Source: Rheinheimera mangrovi
Lineage (GTDB): Bacteria; Pseudomonadota; Gammaproteobacteria; Enterobacterales; Alteromonadaceae
Assembly (NCBI RefSeq): GCF_003990335.1
Contig: NZ_CP034683.1
Span: 1,626,501-1,690,500, forward strand
Length of the DNA: 64,000 nt
Direction: 5' to 3'
Shown here: piece by piece, positions 9,796 through 18,502 of the stretch
How the letters are laid out: each line of letters begins with the position of its first letter
Numbering within the stretch: position 1 is the stretch's first letter
The notes under the pieces: generated by a model
Told to the model about the DNA's origin: nothing
The model's input: only the letters and a program-made list of their open reading frames with translations
The model's database searches: none
Position numbers and translations under genes: made by a program

Positions 9796-10877
9796 AATCT
9801 TTCGTTAAAAAGTCACCACACTGGGCTTTATGTTTGGCAGCTGTAGCCGGTGCCGCATTTTATTGGGGTGTTTGGGCTACAGACAGGTATGTGTCTGAAA
9901 CCAATATAGTGATGCAAAGCTCAGAGCTGAACTCTACCGGCCTTAACGTGGCTTCTTTGCTCAGTGGCACCAGTGGTGCTGGTGACTTATTGCTGCTAAG
10001 GGATCACTTGTTATCTGCCGATATGATAATAAAGTTGGATAAAGAGCAGCAGCTGCGCCAACACTACAGCAACCCTGACATAGACTACCTGTCCCGTCTG
10101 AGCAGTGCTGACGTGCCACTGGAAAAATTTATTACGTATATGCATAAACGCATAGCAGTGGAATACGACGACTACGCCAATGTTTTGCGTATTCAAGTAC
10201 AAGCTTATAACCCGGATATGGCAAAAAAATTAGCCGAGCTTTTATTGGCAAATGGTGAACAGCATATGAACACCATGAGTCAGCGTTTAGCTGCTGAGCA
10301 GGTGAGTTTTATTGAAACTCAAGTGGCAAATCTGGCGGAGCGTTTACATCAGGCCCGACAACAACTGCTGGATTATCAAAACAAAAACGGCATGGTGTCG
10401 CCCACAGGTACAGTGCAAAGCATTTTAACCATAGTGGCACAACTGGAAGGGCAACTGTCCAGCGCTCAGGCCCGTTTAAAAGTAGCCACCAGTTATCAAA
10501 GTGCCAGTTCTCCAGAGGTGGTGCGTCTTAAAAGCGAAATTCAGGCCCTGCAGCAGCAAATTGCTTTGGAGCTGAAAAAAACAGCGTCCAGCTCAGGTGA
10601 AGCGCTAAATAAAATTTCGGCTGAATACCAAAGCCTTGAATTACAGGCCAACTTTGCTATGGAGTTGTATTCGAACGCACTTTCAGCGCTTGAAAGCACC
10701 AGAGTCGAGGCTGCCCGTAAGTTAAAGCAAGTGTCTGTATTACAATACCCAACTCAGGCTGAATATTCGGCAGAGCCACGGCGTTTATACAACACAGTAG
10801 TTTTTGCCATATTCGCACTGATCCTGACTTTCATCACCCATTTAGCGATTTGGGTAGTACGCGACCACAACGATTAA
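9792..10877 (+). CDS. kpsE: KpsE, inner-membrane capsule export protein
   Basis: A 361-residue polysaccharide co-polymerase-type protein: an N-terminal membrane helix (about residues 12-28), a long periplasmic part with coiled coil (about 160-300) and a C-terminal helix (about 334-354). KpsE links the KpsMT transporter to KpsD and the outer membrane. It is the last gene of the operon; a tandem REP array begins a few bases after its stop, where it may act as a transcript end. Confidence 0.9.
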   Translation: MKSFVKKSPHWALCLAAVAGAAFYWGVWATDRYVSETNIVMQSSELNSTGLNVASLLSGTSGAGDLLLLRDHLLSADMIIKLDKEQQLRQHYSNPDIDYLSRLSSADVPLEKFITYMHKRIAVEYDDYANVLRIQVQAYNPDMAKKLAELLLANGEQHMNTMSQRLAAEQVSFIETQVANLAERLHQARQQLLDYQNKNGMVSPTGTVQSILTIVAQLEGQLSSAQARLKVATSYQSASSPEVVRLKSEIQALQQQIALELKKTASSSGEALNKISAEYQSLELQANFAMELYSNALSALESTRVEAARKLKQVSVLQYPTQAEYSAEPRRLYNTVVFAIFALILTFITHLAIWVVRDHND

Positions 10878-10880
10878 AAC

Positions 10881-11673
10881 ACGGCCCCTACGATGTTGAA
10901 TAAAAAACCGTAGGGGCGGGCCTTGCGCCCGCCCGTCTAATGACACCGCGGTACAGATAGAAGGGCCGGGACAAGCCACGGCCCCTACGATAAAAACCGA
11001 TGTTTGAATAAAAAAAACCGTAGGGGCGGGTCTTGTACCCGCCCGTCTAATGACACCGCGGTACAGATAGAAGGGCCGGGACAAGCCACGGCCCCTACGA
11101 TGAATACCGGTATTTGGATAAAAAAACCGTAGGGGCGGGCCTTGTGCCCGCCCGTCTAATGACACCGCGGTACAGATAGAAGGGCCGGGACAAGCCACGG
11201 CCCCTACGATGAATACCGGTATTTGGATAAAAAAACCGTAGGGGCGGGCCTTGTGCCCGCCCGTCTAATGACACCGCGGTACAGATAGAAGGGCCGGGAC
11301 AAGCCACGGCCCCTACGATAAAAACCGATGTTTGAATAAAAAACCGGTAGGGGCGGGCCTTATGCCCGCCCGTCTAATGACACCGCGGTACAGATAGAAG
11401 GGCCGGGACAAGCCACGGCCCCTACGATGAATACCGGTATTTGGATATAAAAAACCGGTAGGGGCGGGTCTTGTGCCCGCGCGTCTTATGATACCGCGGT
11501 ACAGATGGAAGGGCCGGGACAAGCCACGGCCCCTACGATAAAAACCGATGTTTGAATAAAAAACCGGTAGGGGCGGGCCTTGTGCCCGCCCGTCTAATGA
11601 CACCGCGGTACAGATAGAAGGGCCGGGACAAGCCGCGGCCCCTACGACCCGCCCGTCTAGACGACACCGCGGT
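10881..11673. repeat. Tandem array of seven BIME units
   Basis: Seven nearly identical 79-bp units start at 10910, 11020, 11129, 11238, 11347, 11458 and 11567 (period 109-111 bp). Each opens with GTAGGGGC and closes with GCCCCTAC. The left half forms a GGGCGGG/CCCGCCC hairpin, the right half a GGGCCG/CGGCCC hairpin, and the perfect palindrome ACCGCGGT sits in the middle. The 30-32 bp linkers are also conserved, in two types. A partial right end precedes the array (10881-10891) and a partial left arm ends it (to 11673). Confidence 0.95.
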
Positions 11674-11678
11674 GGTTG

Positions 11679-12137
11679 TTAACCGTCGGTATTAAAATAA
11701 TCGTTTTGCCAATTTAACCTGTTGTTTTGAATATATTCGGCAATACGCTGATAATCAGCCTCACTCCGAATAACATGCTCGTAAAAGCCGCGTTGCCATA
11801 GCTTTTGCGGCAATACCATGCGTGCGGTAATTGATTTAAAGCAACCCACAATATGGCTGAGTGAAACAGCTTGGGTATCGTCTACGCTTTGCAGCTCAAC
11901 AAGAGCATGAAAGTGATTGGGCATAATGATCGATGGATGCAAACAAAGTCGAAGGAATCTGTTGGGCAAATGCGACCAACATTGTTCAACCCTGAAAGCC
12001 AGTGGCGCAGCATGCCAATCATCTTGATCAATACAGCCAAACAAATGTTTACGTTGATAACAACACAAGGTAACAAAATAAATACCAGCTTGGCTGTAGT
12101 CGTAACTCGTTAGGCGAATTGATTTACGTTGTTGCAT
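11679..12137 (-). CDS. REP-associated tyrosine transposase (RAYT)
   Basis: A 152-residue protein of the Y1 HUH (IS200-like) transposase family, RAYT branch. The N-terminus (YDYSQAGIYFVTLCCYQR) and the HUH motif in MPNHFHALVEL (H75 and H77) are typical. The candidate catalytic Tyr is in AEYIQNN (Y135), with Y129 nearby. RAYTs are single-copy, host-domesticated nucleases that cut and join REP hairpins carrying GTAG 5' of the stem. The gene is bracketed by such REPs and looks intact. CAGGGG lies about 8 bases before the ATG, and a TATACT hexamer (minus, 12173-12178) is a possible -10. Confidence 0.92.
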   Translation of the reverse strand: MQQRKSIRLTSYDYSQAGIYFVTLCCYQRKHLFGCIDQDDWHAAPLAFRVEQCWSHLPNRFLRLCLHPSIIMPNHFHALVELQSVDDTQAVSLSHIVGCFKSITARMVLPQKLWQRGFYEHVIRSEADYQRIAEYIQNNRLNWQNDYFNTDG

Positions 12138-12184
12138 CCTGCATCCCCTGTAGTTTGCCTCAGCAAAAATATAGTATAAAACCA

Positions 12185-12428
12185 GTAGGGGCGGGTCTTG
12201 TACCCGCCCGTCTAGACGAAACCGCGGTGTAATATATGCAATACACCGCGGTGTCCATTGAAGGGCCGGGACAAGCCGCGGCCCCTACGATAAAAACCGA
12301 TGTTTGAATAAAAAACCGGTAGGGGCGGGGCTCGCCCCCGCCCGTTTAGACGATACCGCGGTGTAATTTTAAAAATACAAATACATCGGAGAACAGATGG
12401 ACGGGCCGGGACAAGCCGCGGCCCCTAC
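12185..12428. repeat. Two BIME elements upstream of RAYT
   Basis: Elements at 12185-12288 and 12319-12428, each GTAG...CTAC. The first has two ACCGCGGT palindromes in its centre, set as an inverted repeat (arms ACCGCGGTGTA and TACACCGCGGT), so it is longer than the 79-bp form in the tandem array. The linker between the two matches the linker of the array at 10881. Confidence 0.93.
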
Positions 12429-12469
12429 GACCCGCCCATGTTGATAGAACAACCCAACGAGGGATGCTA

Positions 12470-13354
12470 ATGAAAATTTTAATAACTGGTGGCACTGGCC
12501 AGGTTGGTTTTGAAGTCGTCAGGCTATTTAGCAGCTTCGCTACTGTGTTTGCGCCAACACGGCAAGAATTAGATTTATACGATCTAAATGCCGTCAGCTA
12601 TTATCTGTCGCATAACCAACCCGACCTAATTATTAATACTGCTGCCTGGACTGCTGTAGACGCAGCGGAAACAGAGCGCGATTGCGCTTTGATGTTAAAC
12701 ACCAGCTTACCCGCTATGCTGGCCAACTACTGTGCAATCAACAACATCTGGCTGATCCATTTTTCTACCGACTATGTATACCCCGGCCACGGCGAAATAC
12801 CATGGCTTGAAACTGACACTACTGGCCCATTGAGCTATTACGGCGAAACCAAATTGGCCGGTGATATCGCCATCGAATTCAGCGGCACCCAATATATCAT
12901 TCTTCGCACCAGTTGGGCTTATGCTGCAAGAGGCAAGAACTTTTTGCTTACCATGCTAAAGCTTGCTGCTACCAGAGACTCGCTCTCCATAGTGGCCGAT
13001 CAATGGGGCGCTCCAACTCCAGCTCGTTTACTGGCGAACCTCACTTTATTATTCGCCGAACGTATCAGAAATAATCTGACTTTAGAATCAGGCGTTTATC
13101 ACGCTGCGACTAAGGGCTATACCAACTGGCACCAATTTGCGACTGAAATTTTTAACTTGTGTCAGCAGAAAAACACAGGGTTATTAATAAAAAATGCTGG
13201 TCAGGTAAAAGCCATTCCCAGTACTGCTTATCCAACACCAGCACAAAGACCAAAAAACTCCCGTATGAACCTGAATAAAATAGAGAGAATGTTAAATATC
13301 AAATTGCCAGACTGGCAAAGCCAGCTGCAATTAACCATGGACGAATTATTGTAA
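12470..13354 (+). CDS. rmlD: dTDP-4-dehydrorhamnose reductase RmlD (lone copy)
   Basis: Start ATG 12470 (294 aa) is preferred over 12464 because GAGGG then sits about 8 bases upstream. It is an SDR-type reductase: the intact nucleotide motif GGTGQVG (residues 7-13), STDYVY and catalytic YxxxK in YYGETK are present. It makes the last step to dTDP-L-rhamnose, NAD(P)H-dependent reduction of dTDP-4-dehydrorhamnose. It stands alone between REP clusters, separate from the rml operon, which has its own rmlD at 19588. The two proteins are clearly diverged, so this is not a recent duplicate. Confidence 0.9.
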   Translation: MKILITGGTGQVGFEVVRLFSSFATVFAPTRQELDLYDLNAVSYYLSHNQPDLIINTAAWTAVDAAETERDCALMLNTSLPAMLANYCAINNIWLIHFSTDYVYPGHGEIPWLETDTTGPLSYYGETKLAGDIAIEFSGTQYIILRTSWAYAARGKNFLLTMLKLAATRDSLSIVADQWGAPTPARLLANLTLLFAERIRNNLTLESGVYHAATKGYTNWHQFATEIFNLCQQKNTGLLIKNAGQVKAIPSTAYPTPAQRPKNSRMNLNKIERMLNIKLPDWQSQLQLTMDELL

Positions 13355-13432
13355 AACCGGGTCGGTCCATGACGCCGCGGCATTACCGTAAAAACCGAAC
13401 ACGAATTAAAACGGAAATTTATATAAAAAACC

Positions 13433-14000
13433 GTAGGGGCGGGCCTTGTGCCCGCCCGTCCAGGCGAAACCGCGGTGTAATATACGCAATACACCGCGGT
13501 GTCCATTGAAGGGCCGGGACAAGCCGCGGCCCCTACGATAAAAACCGATGTTTGAATAAAAAACCGGTAGGGGCGGGGCTTGTACCCGCCCGTCTAGACG
13601 ATACCGCGGTGTCGATGGGCCTTGCCCGCCCGAGGTGATTGCACCGCGGTGTCCATTGAAGGGCCGGGACAAGCCGCGGCCCCTACGGTGAAAACCTATG
13701 TTTGAATAAAAAACCGGTAGGGGCGGGGCTCGCCCCCGCCCGTCCAGACGAAACCGCGGTGTAATATACGCAATACACCGCGGTACAGATGGAAGGGCCG
13801 GGACAAGCCGCGGCCCCTACAATGAATACCGGTATTTGAATAAAAAACCCGTAGGGGCGGGGCTTGCCCCCGCCCGTCTATTGATACCGCGGTCTTGATT
13901 GGTCTTGTACCCGCCCGTCTAGACGAAACCGCGGTGTCGATGGGGCTCGCCCCCGCCCGTCTATTGATACCGCGGTCTTGATTGGGCCTTGCCCCACCCA
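13433..14000. repeat. Cluster of four BIME elements
   Basis: Elements at 13433-13536, 13567-13686, 13717-13820 and a degraded one from 13851 to about 14000. The second carries an extra short left-arm piece, and the last is two or three left arms in a row without a proper right end, as if repeatedly rearranged. They fill the gap between rmlD and the coiled-coil gene at 14107. Confidence 0.9.
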
Positions 14001-14106
14001 TATTGAATTCCAATCAAATGCATAACTGGAAAAAACAAAAAGACAATACCTGCCGTTTTGGGTTAAATTACACAAAAAGCAGTAAGCTGCAGTAAAGGAG
14101 TTATTA

Positions 14107-16920
14107 GTGAAGCTGATTATTCATAACCATACAGATAAAAACTGGTTTTTGTCGCAGGAATGGACCAAAAAAGCCGTTATTATCAATCAGCCAGAAGAAC
14201 TGTCATCTTTGCCTGAATCCAGCCTCGTGCTGTGCCAGCAGCCTTACGCTGATTTATCGGCCTGGTTACCCCATCTTCAAGGCACTCAAATTCAATTGTT
14301 ATGGTTATTACCCAGCGCTTCACAATGCATTGCCTCTGCGTTATTACAACAACAAAGCCTTGAACAGGCCGAACAAGCCTGGTTACAGCAGTTTTCTGTG
14401 CAGCAGCAACATATCAGGGTGCTGCGTAAACAACTGCAATCATTAGATATTGCACAAATTAATGCGGCACCAGAGCTTTTCCTGCAGTTTTGCCAGCAAT
14501 GGGCCGGCGAACCAGTGCTAAGCCAACTAACTGAAGCTAAGGCACAGCTTGGTATCGAAGCCGTATTCGCTGCTCACTATGTAGCGCAATCACCAGCTCT
14601 TACCAGCAGCGAGCAACTACGGGTCGCGTTATGCCAGCCGCTAACAGAACAAGATACAGCACTTAGCGCTGCACAATTATTTAGCCTTTACCAGCAGCAA
14701 CTAAGTCGTTTAAAAAGCCAGCAAAACAAAGTGAAAGAGCTGGAACAATTAAAACTGGAACAAAGTGAAAAGCTTGAACTGGCTGAAAAACAGCTGCAAC
14801 AAACAACAGAAGCAACGACCGGCCTTAATGCTCAGCTGGCTGACAGCCAACAACAGCTGGCGGCAAAGCAAAAGGCATTAAATGAGCTACAGCAAAAGCA
14901 AGCTGAAGCCGCCCAAAGTGCAGAGCAACACAAACAACAACTGCAAACTGAACTAGACGCCAGCAAAAAACAACTTCAGCAGCTAAGCACGCAAAACTCT
15001 GACCTTGCAGCACAGTTGCAGCTAAGCCAGCAAAAGCAAACTGAAGCCGCCCAAAGTGCAGAGCAAAGCAAACAACAACTGCAAACTGAGCTAGACGCCA
15101 GCAACAAACAACTTCAGCAATTAAGCACGCAAAACACCGAGCTGGAAACACAGTTGCAGCTAAGCCAGCAAAAGCAAGCTGAAGCCGCCCAAAGTGCAGA
15201 GCAAAGCAAACAGCAACTGCAAACTGAGCTGGACGCCAGCAACAAACAACTTCAGCAATTAAGCACGCAAAACACCGAGCTGGAAACACAGTTGCAGCTA
15301 AGCCACCAAAAGCAAGCTGAAGCCGCCCAAAATGCAGAGCGACAAAAACAAGAACTGCAAACTGAACTGGACGCCAGCAAAAAACAACTTCAGCAGCTAA
15401 GCACGCAAAACTCCGATCTGGCAGCGCAGTTGCAGCTTGCTCAGCAACAAGCCAGCGAAACAGCTCAGGCAGCAGAGCTACAGCTGAAACAACTAAATCA
15501 GCAATTAGCCACTGCCCAGCAACAAAGCCAGGAAAAAGCAGAGCAGAACTCTGTATTAATGATCAAGTTGCAGCAACAACAGCACGAGCTATTTCAGGCT
15601 GGCCAAAAGCTTGAGCTTGAAAAAAATGCTTTAATTCAAATGCGTAATCAACATCAGCAGATGCTTGCTTTAAATCAAAAATTAGAAATTGAGAAAGCAA
15701 ATCTATTACTGCAACTATCGCAACATGCAGAACAACTGCACATAGCTTTAGCTGATGTGGATCGCACCAACGCCCAAGCTGCAGATACACAAGCAAACCT
15801 GCAACAACAACTGGCAGCAGAGCAAGAGCGTTACAACCAGTTCAGTGCTTCAGCAAACAACACTATTGCCAACTTACAGCAAGAAAACTCTTTGGTGCTG
15901 GAGCAGTTGTTAAAAGTGCAGGAAGAATTAGAAGCCATATATCTGAGAGCTCAACAAGACAAGCAGCAGTGGCAAAAAGAGTCAGCGCAGCTTACTGCAG
16001 CAAAAGCTGTAACTGAAAAAAACTACTCAGAACTTAGCTCTCAATTACAACAAGAAAAACAACAGTTAGAAAAGTTAAACAGTCAGGCTAAGCAAGATAA
16101 ACAGCAGTGGCAAAAGGATGTGCAACAGCTCAATACAGCTAAAGCAGCCACAGAGCAAGAAAATTCATTGCTTTTAGAGCAGTTGTTTTTGGTACAGGAA
16201 GAGCTTGAAAAACTGTATTTGCAGGCAAAAGTTAAAGAAACCAGCTTTGCTGAGCAAGCTAAACAACAAGAGGTTAAATTCGCTGCTTTACAGCAAGATT
16301 CAGCCAGACAGCAGCACGCTTTTGGTCAGGAACTTAGCCTGATGCAAAACCGTATGCAACAAAGTATCGACGAGCTGAATCAATTAAAGCAGCTGCATCA
16401 AAAACTAAATACCGAGTTAAAAACCTTAAAACATACTGCAAAAGCAGAAAGTCTGGCGCAGCAAAAAGAAGTCAGCACCTTAATGGCAAAAATTATAGAG
16501 CTGAAAAAAGCCAGACAAGAGCTCGACTTTATTAAAGCGACTACCAGTTGGAAGATCACTAAACCTGTCCGGTTTTTATCGCAAAACCGTCGCACTAAAG
16601 CCGAAAAAGCCAAACTGGAACGCGATTGTCTGCTGCTGGAACAGCACGATCTATTTGACGCCCAGTGGTACTACCAACAATACCCTGACGTTGCCGCCAG
16701 TGGCATGAGCGCCGCCGAGCATTATTTATGTTTTGGAGCTCAGGAAGGCCGTAACCCAGGCCCCGTATTTGATACTCAGTGGTATTACCGCAATTACCTC
16801 GATGTCGCTTTAGACGGTGCCAACCCTTTGGTCCACTACATTAAGTTTGGTCAAAACGAAGGTCGTCATATTTCGGGTAATTTATTACAGCACAAAAGCA
16901 GCATAGGTAGTGGCTTATGA
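14107..16920 (+). CDS. Long coiled-coil protein with C-terminal YPDV repeats
   Basis: 937 residues from a GTG start with AGGAG 6 bases upstream. Residues 1-185 are an unrecognised domain. About 195-790 is a Gln/Ala/Glu/Lys-rich coiled coil that includes four near-identical 46-residue repeats (DNA period 138 bp, from 14890). Then comes ATTSWKITKPVRFLS, a motif often seen in polysaccharide glycosyltransferases. The end holds two YPDV-type repeats (WYYQQYPDVAASG and WYYRNYLDVALDG, about 847-925). No catalytic domain, signal peptide or membrane helix is seen. The ATGA overlap with the next coiled-coil gene suggests equimolar expression. A cytoplasmic scaffold or length ruler for the glycan machinery is an inference from architecture. 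Confidence 0.8.
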   Translation: MKLIIHNHTDKNWFLSQEWTKKAVIINQPEELSSLPESSLVLCQQPYADLSAWLPHLQGTQIQLLWLLPSASQCIASALLQQQSLEQAEQAWLQQFSVQQQHIRVLRKQLQSLDIAQINAAPELFLQFCQQWAGEPVLSQLTEAKAQLGIEAVFAAHYVAQSPALTSSEQLRVALCQPLTEQDTALSAAQLFSLYQQQLSRLKSQQNKVKELEQLKLEQSEKLELAEKQLQQTTEATTGLNAQLADSQQQLAAKQKALNELQQKQAEAAQSAEQHKQQLQTELDASKKQLQQLSTQNSDLAAQLQLSQQKQTEAAQSAEQSKQQLQTELDASNKQLQQLSTQNTELETQLQLSQQKQAEAAQSAEQSKQQLQTELDASNKQLQQLSTQNTELETQLQLSHQKQAEAAQNAERQKQELQTELDASKKQLQQLSTQNSDLAAQLQLAQQQASETAQAAELQLKQLNQQLATAQQQSQEKAEQNSVLMIKLQQQQHELFQAGQKLELEKNALIQMRNQHQQMLALNQKLEIEKANLLLQLSQHAEQLHIALADVDRTNAQAADTQANLQQQLAAEQERYNQFSASANNTIANLQQENSLVLEQLLKVQEELEAIYLRAQQDKQQWQKESAQLTAAKAVTEKNYSELSSQLQQEKQQLEKLNSQAKQDKQQWQKDVQQLNTAKAATEQENSLLLEQLFLVQEELEKLYLQAKVKETSFAEQAKQQEVKFAALQQDSARQQHAFGQELSLMQNRMQQSIDELNQLKQLHQKLNTELKTLKHTAKAESLAQQKEVSTLMAKIIELKKARQELDFIKATTSWKITKPVRFLSQNRRTKAEKAKLERDCLLLEQHDLFDAQWYYQQYPDVAASGMSAAEHYLCFGAQEGRNPGPVFDTQWYYRNYLDVALDGANPLVHYIKFGQNEGRHISGNLLQHKSSIGSGL
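14890..15441 (+). repeat. Four tandem 138-bp coding repeats
   Basis: Near-identical in-frame repeats inside the coiled-coil gene, coding 46-residue units starting QQKQ(A/T)EAAQ. DNA identity between units is high enough for recombination or slippage to change the copy number without breaking the frame. Confidence 0.85.
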
Positions 16921-18494
16921 GTTCAGCAGTACAAATTCTTTGGATTGGCGCAGGCAGTGGCGAAGCTTTTCAGCCGGCATCAGGCTGTAAGCGAATTATC
17001 GCCGTTGAAGCCCGCAGCGAAGCATGTCAGCAATTACTCAAATTGCAGCAGCGTATTCCACAGTTAGAGGTAATAGAAACTCTGGTAAGCACTCAAGACG
17101 GCCAGGAACATTTCTACAGCTACAATATTGCAGCGTTAAGCGCCAATCAAAAAGGCAGTGGCCTAAAGGCTTTATTTCCCGGCTTAAAATTAGTAGCCGA
17201 AGAGCAGTTGGCTGCCAAAAGCCTGGCAAATCTGGTGACAGAGCTAAAACTCGATTTTACCGCTAGCTGTGCCTTATGGTTGCATACTCCAGCTAACGCC
17301 TTAGCTTTGGTTAAACATTTGGCCGAGCAAAAATTACTGGTTAAATTTAGCGAGCTGCAATTCTGTTGGCCAGCCGAGGCTTTATACGACAATTATTCGC
17401 CACAAGCTGAAGCTTTGCAGTGGTTAGCCAGCCAGTGTTTTGATTTGTATCACACCAACAATACAGACCCGGATTTGCCAATATTTAGCTTTAGGTTAAA
17501 TAAATTAAAGCTGGAACTACAGCAAAAAAATTGGCAAATAAAACAAAAAGACACGGAATTAAGCCAGTTAAAAACGGCACAGCAAACAGCTTTGGATGAA
17601 ATTGCAGTACTTAAACAACAGCAACAACAAGCCGAACAACAAAAGGCTGATTTAGCCACTAAAATCCAGCAAGAAGCTGTAGCTAAAGCTGAACTGCAAA
17701 AACAGCTGGATGCGTTAAAACAGCAGCAAACAGCCCAGCAGCAACAAGCTGAACAGCAAAAGGCTGAGTTAACTACAAAAGCACAGCAAGAAGCCGCCGC
17801 TAAAGCTGAACTGCAAAAACAGCTGGATGCGTTAAAACAGCAGCAATCAGCCCAGCAGCAACAAGCAGAACAGCAAAAGGCTGAGTTAACTACAAAATCA
17901 CAGCAAGAAGCAGCCGCTAAAGCTGAACTGCAAAAACAGCTGGATGCGTTAAAACAGCAGCAAACAGCCCAGCAGCAACAAGCTGAACAACAAAAAACTG
18001 AGTTAACTACTAAAACTCAGCAAGAAGCAAGCGCCAAAGCTGAACTGCAAAAGCAGCTGGAGGCGTTAAAGCAGCAGCAAACAGCCCAGCAGCAACAAGC
18101 AGAACAGCAAAAGGCTGAGTTAACTACAAAAGCACAGCAAGAAGCCACCGCTAAAGCTGAACTGCAAAAACAGCTTGATGCGTTAAAACAGCAGCAAACA
18201 GCCCAGCAGCAACAAGCAGAACAACAAAAAGCTGAGTTAACAGCAAAAGCCCAGCAAGAAGCTGCAACTAAGCTTGAGTTACAAAAGCAGTTTGATAAGC
18301 AGGGACAAGAACTTGTTCAAACCCAAAAACTCTCGGCACAACGGCTGGAAAAGTTAACTGAATTAGAAAAGCAAAACAGAATATTGCAAGAACAAAGTAA
18401 AGAATTGGCGAAAAGACAACAGGCGCTGGAAAATGAAATGCTAAAGGCCGAAGCTCAGATTGAAATTATTAAAGAACTTATACTGAAGGATTAA
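16917..18494 (+). CDS. FkbM-like methyltransferase fold fused to repeat coiled coil
   Basis: 525 residues. Residues 1-185 look like an FkbM-type SAM methyltransferase: [10 protein letters not shown] as the SAM loop, an acidic end of strand 2 (IIAVEA) and a later region like the FkbM SLANLV...LKLD block. At the place where FkbM proteins have an Asp before Pro-Gly or Glu-Gly, this one has LHTPAN, so it may be inactive. From about 190 to the end is a coiled coil with five near-perfect 39-residue repeats (DNA period 117 bp) and partial flanking units. The layout recalls WbdD of E. coli O9a, where a chain-ending methyltransferase sits on a coiled coil that sets polymer length. That role here is inferred. 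Confidence 0.75.
   Translation: MSSAVQILWIGAGSGEAFQPASGCKRIIAVEARSEACQQLLKLQQRIPQLEVIETLVSTQDGQEHFYSYNIAALSANQKGSGLKALFPGLKLVAEEQLAAKSLANLVTELKLDFTASCALWLHTPANALALVKHLAEQKLLVKFSELQFCWPAEALYDNYSPQAEALQWLASQCFDLYHTNNTDPDLPIFSFRLNKLKLELQQKNWQIKQKDTELSQLKTAQQTALDEIAVLKQQQQQAEQQKADLATKIQQEAVAKAELQKQLDALKQQQTAQQQQAEQQKAELTTKAQQEAAAKAELQKQLDALKQQQSAQQQQAEQQKAELTTKSQQEAAAKAELQKQLDALKQQQTAQQQQAEQQKTELTTKTQQEASAKAELQKQLEALKQQQTAQQQQAEQQKAELTTKAQQEATAKAELQKQLDALKQQQTAQQQQAEQQKAELTAKAQQEAATKLELQKQFDKQGQELVQTQKLSAQRLEKLTELEKQNRILQEQSKELAKRQQALENEMLKAEAQIEIIKELILKD
17700..18290 (+). repeat. Tandem 117-bp coding repeats
   Basis: Five near-identical in-frame units (GCGTTAAAACAGCAGCAA begins at 17712 and again at 17829), each coding 39 residues of the QLDALKQQQ type. 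The period is exactly one heptad (7 residues) shorter than the 46-residue repeat in the gene before. Confidence 0.85.
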
Positions 18495-18502
18495 GTGTTG
18501 TG

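Larger units (their letters stand above)
10881..12428. mobile_element. RAYT gene with flanking REP/BIME arrays (REPtron-like)
   Basis: A REP-associated tyrosine transposase gene (11679-12137, minus) flanked on both sides by palindromic repeats that begin and end in GTAG/CTAC. GTAG is the tetranucleotide known to precede REP hairpins recognised by this transposase family. This is the likely source of the similar REP elements dispersed at 13433-14000, 30120-30461, 41722-43808, 46694-46834, 52668-52847 and 56236-56392. Confidence 0.8.

Noticed and set aside
10842..11603. Long minus-strand open frames with repeated RRGRGLSRPF-type peptides
   Set aside because: They are translations of the REP array. 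The frame stays open only because the repeat lacks stops, and the same peptide appears in every REP cluster in the window.
10910..11646. Possible CRISPR array
   Set aside because: The regularly spaced units are 79 bp, palindromic and joined by conserved linkers, not unique spacers. No cas genes are present.
14825..15289. Minus-strand open frame opposite the coiled-coil gene
   Set aside because: It is a shadow of the 138-bp coding repeats, with low-complexity Cys/Phe/Ala content and no ribosome site.
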